This document shows positions 13,690 through 25,639 of a stretch of DNA of 64,000 nt, one piece after another. The stretch comes from Hydractinia symbiolongicarpus (Eukaryota > Cnidaria > Hydrozoa > Anthoathecata > Hydractiniidae), in NCBI RefSeq assembly GCF_029227915.1, contig NC_079876.1, forward strand, positions 19,964,001 through 20,028,000. Direction: 5' to 3'. The position numbers were made by a program, and so were the translations under genes. Under the pieces are notes generated by a model. The model worked only from the letters and a program-made list of their open reading frames with translations. It did not search any database and was not told where the DNA came from. Position 1 is the stretch's first letter. Every line of letters begins with the position of its first letter.

Positions 13690-14375
13690 CTGGGAATGGT
13701 TGTTGACTCTCAGCTTTCCATTATCAAACTCCGTAACAGTCCCCTTTTTGTTTTTTGCAGTTTCTTCGGTTTTGAAACATCTTGGTATATGCACAGCTTT
13801 TAATCCAAGCAACTCAGCACACCACTTTTCCCACGTTGCTCTTTTTTCGTTCCCAAAATTTCTTGTCATAACACAACTTCCTGAAGAAGAAGTGTCTCTT
13901 GGAGTAGAAACGGTGCTGAAATCCAAGTGGATCAAAAATTGAGCTAAATGTTAAATGTTTACCTTGTTAGTGGTGTGTCTTTAAAGTTAAGTGTTAAAAC
14001 CGAAGGAATTATATTTTACACCAATATACTACTAACATTCATCTTTTGAAACATCAGTTTTTCTGAAATTACTCCTCTTTCACTTTCATTAACATTCTCT
14101 AAAACTTTTGTCGAGTTCTCACTATCTTTTTTCGAAACTACCTAAGTTGCATAAATCTTTTATTTTTTTTTCCAACAGATTAATGAATTATTACACGGAC
14201 GAAGCGTATCATCTACAAAGAAGTTTTCAAATGTACGATTAGCTTCTATGCGAACTATATTATCCGTTATCTTCTTGTTATCTGTCTGTTTTAGTGCAAA
14301 TTCGGAGTAACTTGGTGGCGAAGCTGTGCCAAACAGGTGAACCATCATTTTCCATCTAGCCAGCAGAAAAATCTT
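13690..14375 (-). pseudogene. BEL/Pao retrotransposon pol fragment
   Basis: The minus-strand frame 14160-14348 reads MMVHLFGTASPPS, then FALKQT, then the catalytic-type FFVDD. This is the conserved RT end of BEL/Pao polymerases (family pattern VHLFG-S-PS-ALR, YVDD). Continuing in shifted frames are FKDTPLTR (about 13970-13995), a DPLGF-like segment near 13905-13935, and W-KW-AELLGL followed by IPRCFK at about 13776-13850. These occur in exactly the family order. At least two frameshifts and stops separate the pieces, so it is dead. No LTRs were found. The family call rests on remembered motif order, not a search. Confidence 0.82.
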
Positions 14376-14379
14376 AAGA

Positions 14380-16440
14380 AGAAAAACTGTTCTGTTGGAA
14401 TGTGCACTGAATAAAAATGCCTTTAAATATCAGCGATAATGGCTATTTCATCTGTTCTATTATTCCATTTAGTACCTCAATTAGCGGCTAACAGCTTGTA
14501 GCAAAAACATCTACTCCAACGGATGCCAGCATAGATAAATCGGCCAACTGGTTAACGTTGTAAAAAAACGTTGTTTTGTTTCTATTCCTTTAATAATTCT
14601 ACATTTTCCTTTCTGTTGAGTTGTGCTTACTGAGTAAAGAGATCCTAGTGTTCTATACCATCTTGTTATTGGTTGATACTTTTAACATAATGTCAACAAT
14701 TTTCATCCTATCTACTGAGGCATCCGGTAAGTAAACTGTACTGTTCTATCTCGCAATATTGTTTTTTCAAAGTACATTTTCACGCCATATCAATATATAC
14801 TAGCCGAATTCCCGTGGAAGAATCCACTGAATCTTTCATTAAGCTGATGTAAGGGATACCAAACAAGAACATACAACACAGTAATTTGAATTTTCAAAAC
14901 TCACATTTTAACCTGGATGAGGCTCTATGTCTTTTTTATAACGGGATGGAAAAAAGAGAAAAAAGCCCTGGGATCGAGGTTGCTTATAATATACATTATT
15001 CTATGTTTCTCGCCGAAACAAAAATGTCTAAAAATTTAAGCATGTGCAACAAAAAAATTATAAAAAAATTTATGAAATAAAAATGAAAAATGTCCAAAAA
15101 AATCAAAGGCGTCTAACAACCGTTACGTAAAAAGCAAAATACGCTAAAACTATATACTTGCTTTGCTATTCCAGAAGTACACCAGGGTAAAAAGGGATAC
15201 CAAACATTAAAAAAAAATCCAACATTTTTCGTGAAGTCATACAAAATCAGCTATTCTGTCTATTGCATACGGCAACCCTTCCAAAGTTATAGTCAAAATA
15301 TAAGACATTAATAGTTAAAACACATAAAAGAGAAATATAAAAACTTGAATCATTTGGTATATTGTATATCTACCGAAATATTCAATCCAAAATATTAAAA
15401 GAACTTATAATCAAGAAAATCACGCATAAAATCAAAGAAGATAACAATGCAGCGTTTTCGAATTTAAGAATCGAATATATTTCAAACGATCGTAACATAT
15501 CAGATGTAAACATTGATTTAAGTTTAGGTTTTAGGCTTAGGTTTTTTAAGACGACATCAACACTGAATTACACAGTCTGTAGTGTGAAAAACAGTAACAA
15601 CGGAAAAATTACTTTTTACAGTTTATGTAAATTCTTCTCCAGGATATACACGCAGTTTTTATAAGAATAGTTTGTTTTAGTTTCAGCCTCGATGTTCTTA
15701 ACTTTTTTGACAAATGCTTTCCTTATTATTGTCAATATGTTCTTAACATGACTATGGCCTGAAAATATATAATGCCTTAATAAAATAAAGCATGCTAAAA
15801 GTTACTATAGCTAGCTAATGGCAGTTCTACTACATGTAACGGCCCATTGCTTGGAGACAAAAAAGTCCAGTTCGTTTGATATACAATAAAAAAAGTAAAC
15901 TTCTAATCAATTTTGTGCGTCATACAAATGTTCATATTTAGAACAAACTGTCAAGCTTGGACATATTCTTAGGATATTCTAAAATTCTAACCCATTGTTC
16001 AGAGTATATTCTTACAAAATAGGTGCTTAAAGAAAATATTTTCCGGCTCAAGACACTACAACAAACTTAATATTTAAGGAAAAATTTAGCTCTGAAAGAA
16101 ACGGCTAAAAAATCGTTATACATCCAAATTCAATTCTCTATCAAGTAATTTAGACAACACACCTGTTTTTTTTTTTGCCTTCTCAGTAGGTCGCAAGCTA
16201 GCTCGAGACTAACAATTGTGGTTAAAAAACTCACACATATTGTCCAAACTATCGTTTTAAGATAGTTTGAGATAAATTAAACCAAGAAGGGGAATTATTC
16301 AGAAATGTGGACAATAATTTTCCCGAGAGCAATTATGCGAGAAATAAAGAGAAATATCCTAGAGGAAATTGTCGTAGAACCTGCTGCTGATGCAAGAAAA
16401 ATAATGAAATAAGTTAATCTTAAGCTAAACTTGACTACAC
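14380..16440. other. intergenic with repeat fragments
   Basis: Contains a repeat head TACTAGCCGAATTCCCGTGG at about 14799-14818. A short fragment with AGCCCTGGGATCGAGGTTG lies near 14964, of a type that recurs near 62957. A possible tiny exon at 14689-14727 ends at GTAAGT but is not signal-peptide-like. The frames at 14886-15080 and 15362-15664 are not recognised. Confidence 0.4.
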
Positions 16441-16559
16441 TATAATAAATACAACATTATGAACACCTATCGCCCCATTTGCAACATTTTATTATAAAGT
16501 TGAAGAAATTGTGTTAACAGGGTGGACATGATTAACCAACAATAATTTGTGTCTTTTCT

Positions 16560-17535
16560 AAACTTCCTTGCAATTAACGTTATTTCCTGGTCTGCTGACA
16601 TTCGAGTTGATATGCGATTCATTCCATCTTAAATCAGCACAACGTAAAGTCATACAAAAAGTGGGAAGACCGAATTGTTTAACCATAGACAAAACCTCAA
16701 ATAGAATCCTTTATCAATGAGCAGGTGTTCCTTTAATTGGGCTCATAAATTTGAAAGCATTTATTTTCTCCAATTGACAGTTTCAGAGAAATATTTTGAC
16801 AACATACCTGCAGTCACAGTATTTGTGCTGGCCTTTTCCATAGCAATAACAATTTGTCTAGCTAGATTGAGTTGATACATAGTAGATAGAGCATAGAAAA
16901 TATAATCTCGGTCTGATGCACACTTTTGCTTATAATTGAGGAGCCGTTGATTAAAAGATTTAGTAGGAGTCAATTTTATATCACGCTCATCTTTGTACCC
17001 AAATTTCCCTGTTTGGCAAATCTGTAACATTTTCAATAAAAAAGGCTTACTTAAGTTTTTAAGTGATGAGGGATCAGTAATTCATCAATTATTACATCAG
17101 TATATAATGAATTATGTTCTTTTAAATAAAGCAGGGATGATTTTACAAATTCTAGGTTAACAGTTTCAACTTTGGAGATTGGCCCTTGAGCATAATACTA
17201 ACCCTTTTGAACAGTATTCTCCAGGTAATAATTGTTTTCACTAGCCTATTTAATGATTTCAAGTCATTTGGCATGCCAAATATTTCCAATATATTCCAAA
17301 CAGCTTGAGAGGGAGTTTTATATTTCAGTAACTGTTTATGACACGTGAAACAAATGAAGGACTTTCCATCAGTACTCAAAACTAAATGAACCAAGTCAGA
17401 GACGTTTATTTTGCATTTGTATAAAACTACAGACCGTTTGTAAAAACAACGATTACATATAACACAAAGTAAATGCTGGGCCTTTTTTAACAGCATTTTT
17501 GAATTTTTACATTCTATTTGAAGTAAGTCTTTCAT
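16560..17535 (-). pseudogene. Helitron Rep/helicase N-terminal relic
   Basis: The minus-strand frame 17152-17535 has a zinc-knuckle-like spacing (CVICNRC, later CFTCHK) followed by QAVWNILEIF and the ILFKR--IMLKGQSPKLK signature of DUF6570-type segments in Helitron proteins. The next piece (about 17050-17150) reads FLKEHNSLYTDVIIDE-like. The frame 16761-17036 has LTPTKSFNQRLLNYKQK, then ASDRDYIFYAL and TAGMLSKYFSETV, a Helitron-like N domain. About 16575-16690 gives VKQFGLPTFCMTLRCADLRW. The order is right but frames change and stops intervene, so it is inactive. No SF1 helicase part is seen downstream. Confidence 0.85.
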
Positions 17536-17559
17536 TTCAATATTTATTATATCTTTGTT

Positions 17560-20500
17560 TCAACATTTTTTATGTTCTTGGCTACCTGATAGAGTTTTCT
17601 TTTTATATCTACCATGTGGGTCGAACAGATATATTTATAGCTTTTGTCCCAATAGCAGAACTATAACCACATGTACAAAAAAATTAGACCATCACCGATA
17701 GAATTTAAAGTTAAGAAATAATTTTTATCACCCAAAAACGCCGAAAATTAGTAAATCATGCACAGTTTTGGTCCTATCTCTTCATCCCTGCAAGAAACCA
17801 AACTCATGGATTCATGCTACATATATAGAATGACATTCCATCCGTTAAAAAGCTTCGTTAGTTTGAACTCTAAAAAAAAACAATATCATAAGTGGGAGTT
17901 GAAAATATTGGCAAATTAAAACATAAGCTAAACAAAAAGCCAGTAGGCATCCGTTGTCGAATTTACAAAGTTGATTCTATTACTCATTTTTTTTGCCGCA
18001 TCATCTTAAAGTCAAATAAATGCACGTGGATAATTACAGTCAATTTTAATTACCCATGTGTCCATGTGGCATTCTATTAGCTGACAAATTGCTTATTCAT
18101 TCGACCACACTTACGTAAAATAATAATTATTTTGTGAAATATTTTAAAGGAAAACCTTGCAAAGTACAACAATCGAACAATATCACAAACAAGTAATATT
18201 TCTCCTTTCTTATTAATTAATGATGATTCAATTACCTCGTATAGAACGTAGAAAATTTCCCTCATTGAGCTTGCAACGTTGTTACCTTTTGTGGTTGTTT
18301 GTAAAATATTTTTCATCTGGCGGGAAGATTTATATTGTATTTTATTTTCTATATGTTGAAATTGTCTACAATTTTAATATACCTACAAATTTGGTGGTCT
18401 GTATAATCAAAGATAAGACACTTATACAATTTGTTTAAGTACAATTTGGTGTACTAAGGCGTTGACTTTTTCCATATCTGTCAATGTTAAGTAAACATAT
18501 GTGATGTAATGTTTGAAGGCTTTCATTAATACAGACTTCAGATCGGAAAGTTGTCGCAAAAGCATATAGGATTGTAATGGTGCAAATTGGTGATACTCTT
18601 TCATTATCGACAACTCTTTCTATTCCCTGCAAATGTGGGCGTTTTGTTTTACTTTCATAATATGGAAAAGTCAGTTCTGAGAAAAAAATTTCAAAGTGTT
18701 TAAAGCCATCATGTGACGAAAATATCAGTCTTAGCTATGGCAGATACTCACCTCACTTTAGTGTGTTGTCGTGAGTTGACAAAAAACAAAGTATGTTGCC
18801 GAACAAAATAAAGTATATTTGTAAAAGCGACCGAAAACACATAACCCATAACGGCAACCAATCCCAGATGCTCGAAAAACGTTCATCGCTTCAAATATAA
18901 ATAAATTGTGTGAGGATTAAAGACGTCCAATTTGTATCAACTAAACAAATTTTAAGTAATGGAAATAAATATAACTTGTAAAAGAAATTTTAATTGCCAA
19001 TCGATACTGGAAAGCTTTAATGAGATAAGAAAAACGGTTGCTCACTGCGGAAATGAGTTACATTAAGAAATTAGATGACATGGCACACGAAAATTAAGAA
19101 ACTTAACATTTGTTGACATAAGGACAATATTTTCTTGATTTAGAAAGAAATTTGTATAACAATAACTCCGTCAATTGGAAACACGTGTCACAATATTGCA
19201 TCTTTATTTTACACCGTAGTATTACTGCTTCACTAAAACGATAATGGAACATGTCTTTATTTTGAAAGAACAGGAATTCGATTTTCATTTAAAGTGATGA
19301 TGTCATAGATAACGTATAAAGTTTGCAGAAACCTTTACAAAGGATACCACGCACATGTCACAAGAAGCGCTCGGTTACTGCTTGACCTTAGTTGAATTTT
19401 CCTTATTGCATTTGTTTGAGAGGCAAATAGATCACGAGAATTATTCTTTGTTACCATCCATGTACAGTAGCTGTGTCTAAATTTTTTTTAACAAAAAAAA
19501 AAAGATTTTAAGAAATTAGCAATGGACAGTTTTTCATTTTGTGAGGAAACCTTACTAAATTTCAGCAATCTTATGGCATAACATTATAAACAGCAAGATT
19601 AAAAGAAACTAATTTAACGAAGAAAAAATACAGCGTGTTGTGTGAGTGTGTAAAAGAAAGCTTTTTTCTCTTTTACAATTAGAGTTTGCATATTCATTGC
19701 CGCTTTTGTTGAATGCATAGAAGAATGTACGGATGATTCATTGTGAAAAATTGTTTTATTTAAAGATGACCTAATGAAAATTGAAAAAAAGAATATGCCG
19801 TACATGTACATGCACGCATGCGGTCATATATGACGTCAATAGCTCCTCTCAATTTTTCATAGATTCTAAAACTTTAACTTCACAAAGACCTGGACGCACA
19901 TGTTTCTTTGACAGACTTCCATGGGATAACATATCATATAATAAAAGTGTTAAATATTTTTCCTCAAATTTTAATCATTGTATGTTCGAGCCCAAACAAA
20001 CCATTACTCATTGCTGACATTATGCATCTTTGACATTCTGTCACAAATTTTTTTCTTGATATAATACATTGACAAAAGAGGTTAGAATTATCATATTTAA
20101 AGATATTCAGCAGATTTTTAATTTAAGACAAAAACAAGATTGATAGTGAAATAAAAATAAAACAAATTCGTGAATAAAACTAGGCCAAAAATTCACACAC
20201 GGTGTAGATATGTGATCAGATTAATCCGTAAGTTGCACATTTAGCGAGATCTGAAACACACACATTTCAATAAAGCAATCATGCAAAGTAATTCTATCTT
20301 AATTTTGATAAATAACTATGAAGACTTCAGAAGTGACACTCATTATTTATTGCTATGGAGCTACCGGCATTGTATACTGTATTACGTTTTTCTTTAGGTT
20401 AAAATTATTGTTTGAGTGCACTATTGTACACAAAACATAATTGAATGCTTGTTTAGATATGTAAAAATTCAGAAGTGCTTGAGCTATTGAATTTGAGTAT

Positions 20501-21405
20501 CAAAATCCAAAGTGTAATTGAAGGAAAAAATATTGTTGTTTATAACATTATAGCAATTACATTTAGTTTTACATCATACTATTAAGACTGGTGAGAACGT
20601 TTTGCTACTACGTACATCATACTAATAAGCTGGCAATGAGAAGGATTAGATTCCCTCTCGTCGTAACTGCAACCAGATAACAAATACATTGTACCACGTG
20701 TATGCTAACAATACACGCAAATAGCTTATCCATAAACATGTGTATGCAAATAACCGTCGGTCGCAACATGAATGCCCGTTAAGATCGATGTTGCAAGCAG
20801 GATGATTAGCCTCTGTGTAAACTATTGATGTTTTTCATAACATGGTAACATCAGTTATAAAGTCACTTGCGCAGTATAGCAACACGTCACTTGATTGAGA
20901 AGTAGAAAAAAAAAGGTTATGTCAATATAGGTTAAATCAATAAAAACCAACTAAAAAACAGCACTAAACATGCCGCTGTGGGATTAAAACTTCTTAGTTG
21001 AAGTAAGCTCGAAAAACAAACAAATTTACAATCATAAATGTCACTGTTATGACAGCGGAGGATATGGAGTCAAATGAAAAAGGTTGTAGCTACAACTTAC
21101 AAGTCCTAATGGAAACCTAGTCATTTAAAAAAAATAAATTAAAACCTATTGAAGCGCGAAATTAAGATACAAAAAGGCATTTAAAGCATCGCATCGTATA
21201 ATATACTTCCAAGGTTATGACGCATGTACATTCCCTCGTATTCTTCTGTAGTATGGAGAGGTTACGAGAGTAATGTGACATATTTTGTGGATTGTACGAC
21301 GGTAAAAGGTTAATAATTCTTCAATTATAAAGTATGTCATAAAGATGGTGAATACAGAGGCTGCTTCAAATATGCACCAGTGCGACGAATTAATATTGTT
21401 TTGTA
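17560..21405. other. intergenic, no supported gene
   Basis: Only short frames. The minus-strand frame 18422-18613 could encode an amphipathic, leucine/lysine-rich 60-mer, but it has no signal exon or homolog visible here. Low confidence that any gene is present. Confidence 0.4.
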
Positions 21406-21417
21406 TGTAGTCCATGC

Positions 21418-21451
21418 ATGTACTGTGCATGCATAGCGATGCACAGTACAT
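21418..21451. repeat. 13-bp perfect inverted repeat
   Basis: ATGTACTGTGCAT, an 8-base spacer, then ATGCACAGTACAT. It lies about 120 bp beyond the stop codon of gene B, on its 3' side, and could fold as a hairpin in the 3' UTR or transcript end. Confidence 0.75.
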
Positions 21452-21573
21452 ACCTTTGATAGAGAGATTGCTTTCCACTAATAACACATAAAAATGTAAC
21501 AAAATATAATCGAAATGATCCTGACGCGAATTCAAAATCATTTAAATAAACGTTCATGTTTAGTTTGGGTTTA

Positions 21574-22047
21574 TCATGTAACTCGCTTCCAAGGATTCCT
21601 TGACTTTGTATGCAGATGATGTGGCGTGAGCTTTCTTTTCGAGTGATTCATCTTGATGCCTCTCCAAATCAGCTCCATTTTAGCTATTAACCATTTTTCA
21701 AGAAATTCTGCAGTCGCCTTATCTACTTTGTACCGAAGACATGTATTTCTTTTATATCTTCCGCGTGTAGTGCGTTGAACCACTTCAGCTATGCCTTTGG
21801 TCATGCCATGATATATTCGATGGGTACGTAGACCTAGACATATTCAATATTTTATTAGGTAAGCACATAGACAGCACAGCTATAATCAATAAATCATAGT
21901 ACCTAAAGTGATTACTGCTGTATTAAAAAATCGAGCTGTTTTGAAACAGAATTGACAGAAATCAGGTGCACAATAAAGGTTTGTAACAATACCTTGTATA
22001 ACTGTAAGAAGGAATAAAATGCAAAATGCTGTTCCGGATAAACCCAT
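21574..22047 (-). CDS. secreted helical peptide, family member B (two exons)
   Basis: Exon 1 (22047 down to 21993, 55 nt) encodes the signal peptide MGLSGTAFCILFLLTVIQ. Its donor is CAAG/GTATTG. Exon 2 (21833 down to 21574) follows a TGTCTAG acceptor. Phase 1 joining gives 315 nt, 104 residues. The new N-terminus is predicted near Gly19. A basic RGRYKR stretch at 42-47 is a good proprotein-convertase-like site. The helix block is FLEKWL at 62-67 and KMELIW at 70-75. The tail is His/Lys/Arg-rich and ends with SRNPWKRVT (RNPWK at 97-101). One cysteine (residue 50) remains in the putative mature part, so no intramolecular disulfide is possible there. It shares the upstream module with C, D, E and F. 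Function unknown; probably a secreted cationic helical peptide. Confidence 0.8.
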
Positions 22048-22164
22048 AGTGAAATAATAAGGTAGATCCTCTAATGTTCTTCTTTATTTTTTCTACATGT
22101 ATTCGCGAAACCTTTTTTTATTATTTACCCATCTAATGTCATTTACTTTTTACAGGTTTAGAAG

Positions 22165-22258
22165 AAAAGGAAATTATATAACACGACTCTTAATGAGGTT
22201 GTACCCATGTGCCTGTATATACAAAAAAGTGAGCATTCTTTTGTCACAAATACCACGC
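22165..22258 (-). promoter_or_regulatory. conserved upstream module of gene B
   Basis: On the minus strand ATGCGTGGTATT (22260 to 22249) is followed 60 bases later by CATTAAGAGTCGTGTTATAT and TTTCCTTTTCTTCTAAAC. The same two blocks in the same order precede members C, E and F (D keeps only the second), 120-230 bases before the ATG. The shared position suggests promoter or enhancer sequence, or a relic of the neighbouring cysteine ORF (see G). A degenerate reading KIVSHEI at about 22350-22370 resembles G. Confidence 0.5.
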
Positions 22259-22399
22259 ATTTTCTTTCTTTGAAACTACACGTCACGTTAACTTTTCTTC
22301 CACATACGGTAATGTCTTATTGAGACACCAGTGATGATCTCGTGACTAACAATTTTTTATATCAGTTACTGTTGTTGTAGGTTGCCAGAAAAAAATCCT

Positions 22400-25060
22400 C
22401 ACTAATGATGTGATTAAATGAGGGAAAATTATGTGTTTAAATCTACTTTTCTCGCTCTCTTGTTATCTGTAATTTTAAAGTTGAAAAAGACATATACAAA
22501 TTGGATATATACAAATAAAAAGTCGTTGACATACTTGAGGATATACTGATATATTCTCTCTATTAATAAAACACGTATTGTATTTTGTTCAAAATCAAAA
22601 AAGTGTATTCCCCTTTAAACTGAGGATGCATTAAATATCAATGCGCGGAATAAATACGACGTGCACATATGTAATGAAAAGATGTCCACAAGTAAATTCT
22701 GAGATTTTGAAAAAAGGAGGTGATAAAGGGGGTTGATAACTGATTTAATTCTCCGACTACAATATCTCTTAAGAATTTTCTTATTATAATTTCTCTTTTT
22801 GGTTGACATTCTATGTAAATCTTGTAAACGACAGTGGAAAGTATAAGCGAAGTTTTAGCAGATCTACCTTTACACAATTACACAATATTGTGACACATAA
22901 CACTAAACACATATAAAACCAGAAAAAATTAGTATAGCATACAATCAATTTAAGTGAAAATTGCGTATAACGAGAGAAAACTACATGGGATCGTTATCCA
23001 CCATAGAAAATGCTTGTGAAAATTGCAATCAGTATCCTACGCAGATGTGAATGCGAAAAAATACTGACAAGTAATATAGATAAAATTATACCGGTAATAA
23101 TAGTTTAGACGTATTTGTAAGATTAATTTGCGATGACACCTGCGCAGATTTCAATATGCAAAGCAAAATAAAAGGTTTTAGGACAGTATAAAATTGCGCT
23201 TAGGATGGTTGGTTTGAATTTTAAAAAAGTACGGATTTGGCAATATCAGGTAAAAAATGATTAGCTATTTTAAATCACGAATTTTAAAAAACATATGAAT
23301 ACGGTTTTTTGTGTAAAAATTGAGTTTATTTCACCACTATTAAATTTTTGCTTAAGTACAAACAACCTTTTTAATTGACCAAGGACATATGCATTTGTTA
23401 AAGGAATCAACAATAAATGCGTGTTGCTTTTCTTTTTGGGTAAGCCTAATTAATCATAATTTTATCGCGACGTGTGTAGCTAAGGTAAATTCTCATGTAG
23501 TTTAATTTAAAGCGACATGAGTGTGTAAACTTCGGTTTTCTATCCAGTATCTATAGGTATTTACATGATTTTAAATAATTTTTTCTGGGTAAATTGGATC
23601 AACTTATATCATACCAAGTTTACCCAAACCTCAGCGTGTGTACAAAACTATAACGCATGGAAACCGCGATAAAACATTTCATATGAAGGCAATAATAGTA
23701 TATTTATTAACTGAAATTTATTTTTAACCAGTTTATACGGGAAGTCCGCAGCGCTGATTGGCTAAAAAGCCTTCACGACCGACTTTATACAGCAAAGTAT
23801 AACTTTTAACCTTATAGCAACCATAATAGTAGCTTTAAATGTAAACAAATAACATTGCCGAAAAATCGTTACGTAGCTACATACACACAGGACTACATAC
23901 AGACAGACTCAAAAATCAAGTTGCAGTAAATCCAAAATCTCGAACCACTCCGCCCGTTTTTGATATAAACATTTATTAGGCCCATAAGCAACAAGTAAAA
24001 CGGCGTTGAACTTGTGAGACTCTTCTATTCGCGAAAAATAAACTTTGGTTCAAAAAACGTTTAAAAGATTCTATAAATGGTTATTCGAATGTTTTGTTTT
24101 CGGTCAGTATATTGATCTCAGGTAATATTTCTCCGTAGACATACACAAAACAGTTTATATTGTTTTAGAAATGTATAATCTTTTACCTTAAATCTCTATA
24201 TTTCCAATTCTGAACAATCATGTCATAAAGTTTGTTTTCATTATGTTCAGACAATTTTATTAAGCTAAAAGATATTATACAAATGCTTCTGGAGTTCGAA
24301 TACGTATGAATAAATTGAAGTAAATGATTATCTTTCTCTTTTTTCTCAGTCGTCTAAAAATTACTCTTAAGGAACAATGACACCAAGCTTTGAAGTTTTA
24401 CTATTTAATTATTACCCTGCATCTATGACATAGGCAAATTACAGCGTTTGCACCATTTTGGATTGTTATGATAACAGCAGAAAATATGAAATATAGGAGC
24501 AAGAGGTTGGTTCCGCACTACTTCATTAAAGTACGTAACGTACTGTAATAAATGCCACTCTAATGACAGAGAGGAAATGGAAGGAGATGCATAATGAAAA
24601 ACAAGTATTTAATATAAGCGACTTATCACATTTCTCCTACATAAGACTTGCAATATATGATAACTATAAGAGTATCTTCATATTAATTTAAAAAACATGA
24701 TTAGCAGGGACAGGTGTGTAAAATAAACCATAATTAATTTCATTGATCATGTTGTCGCAATTGCTAAACTGTTACACTGTTTAAAATTTTATTTTTTTTC
24801 CATGTAGTCGTTAAAAAAACCTTATGACGTTATACAAGTGTATATTAATTGGTCGAAGCACATAAATGTAATCTCAATCAAACGGAATTTATGTTTCGCA
24901 CATTTTGCAAATCATGATGCAATACTCTTATACAAACCACAAAGTTCTTGTGCTTATAAAATAACTGCCACGAAACTTCAAATATTTCCAAAATTCATTC
25001 TATTTTTATTGCATAACTGATTATTTCATTTTCTAAAAGAAATTTCTTGTCGTATTGATT
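22400..25060. other. spacer of the peptide array
   Basis: No recognised gene. Around 24570 there is a stretch related to 21055, 27040 and 41285 (GGAAATGG/GTCAAATGA words), which supports tandem duplication of units larger than the genes. The minus frames at 22615-22877 are unassigned. Confidence 0.35.
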
Positions 25061-25081
25061 TGATCTGTTATCGTCAAGTTT

Positions 25082-25436
25082 CTATGTACTTTTTAGCCAG
25101 ATTCGATTTAATTTTGCTTTTAACCAACGTTCAAGGAATGCTACAGATTCCGTATTGGAGTTATATGTAGATGAAAATTTTACGTTAAAAAACTTCTTTA
25201 TTAAATCCAGATTATTATTTGCGCTGTATCCTTGCCTTGTTCTTCTTACGCCATGCAAATGCCAACCTGTGTGGAAGTAAATGATAACAGTATAAAATCA
25301 AAACAAACACCTGTACAGTGATTCATTACAGTAACATTATTGTATATTTGTAAGGGAATAATAATGCCTTATAACATATACCTTGTGTAACAGCAACCAG
25401 AAATGAAATGAGAAACAGTAATGTTTTTATTTCCAT
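25082..25436 (-). CDS. secreted helical peptide, family member C, short form (two exons)
   Basis: Exon 1 (25436 to 25382, 55 nt) encodes MEIKTLLFLISFLVAVTQ, an ideal signal peptide. Its donor is CAAG/GTATAT. Exon 2 (25266 to 25082) follows ACTTCCACACAG. Phase 1; 240 nt, 79 residues. After Gly19 come VRRTRQ (25-30), an Asn-rich spacer, KKFF, and then the family helix FLERWLKAKLNRIW at 62-75. The protein stops four residues later, so it lacks the basic tail and NPWK end of B, E and F. No long open frame reveals this gene because it lacks an ATG in exon 2 and is short. Identity with the family is seen in the exon design, the 55-nt signal exon and the FLE-WL--K---IW pattern. Function unknown. Confidence 0.75.
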
Positions 25437-25556
25437 TTGTAAACAATATGATAGTATTATTGTTATATGATTGTACATGTGTCGTTGATAGTGCTTTTGC
25501 CTTTGTGTTCGCTACTATTACGACGTTGTACTTATACCATTATTGAAAATAAAAAA

Positions 25557-25625
25557 AATTGAGTAACACAACTTTTGGAGGAAACATGGTGACCTTTGTA
25601 TTTTGCCACCATGAATACCACGCAT
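25557..25625 (-). promoter_or_regulatory. conserved upstream module of gene C
   Basis: ATGCGTGGTATTCATGG (minus strand from 25625), then CCTCCAAAAGTTGTGTTACT (from about 25582), corresponds to the two blocks before B, E and F. A TATAAG lies at about 25533-25538, 100 bases before the ATG. In another reading the first block is inside a minus-strand frame with DAWYSWWQ, so some coding remnant is possible. Confidence 0.4.
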
Positions 25626-25639
25626 CATATTCTTCCAAC

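Noticed and set aside
14689-14727. Short ATG exon ending at GTAAGT, like the signal exons of the peptide family
   Set aside because: The encoded 13 residues are not a convincing signal peptide and no matching second exon lies downstream.
18422-18632. Two overlapping minus-strand frames, one leucine/lysine-rich and helix-like
   Set aside because: No signal exon and no match to the helix block of the peptide family.
19103-19288. Minus-strand 61-residue frame with several cysteines
   Set aside because: It lacks a signal peptide and upstream TATA, and resembles no family; length is within chance for this AT-rich DNA.
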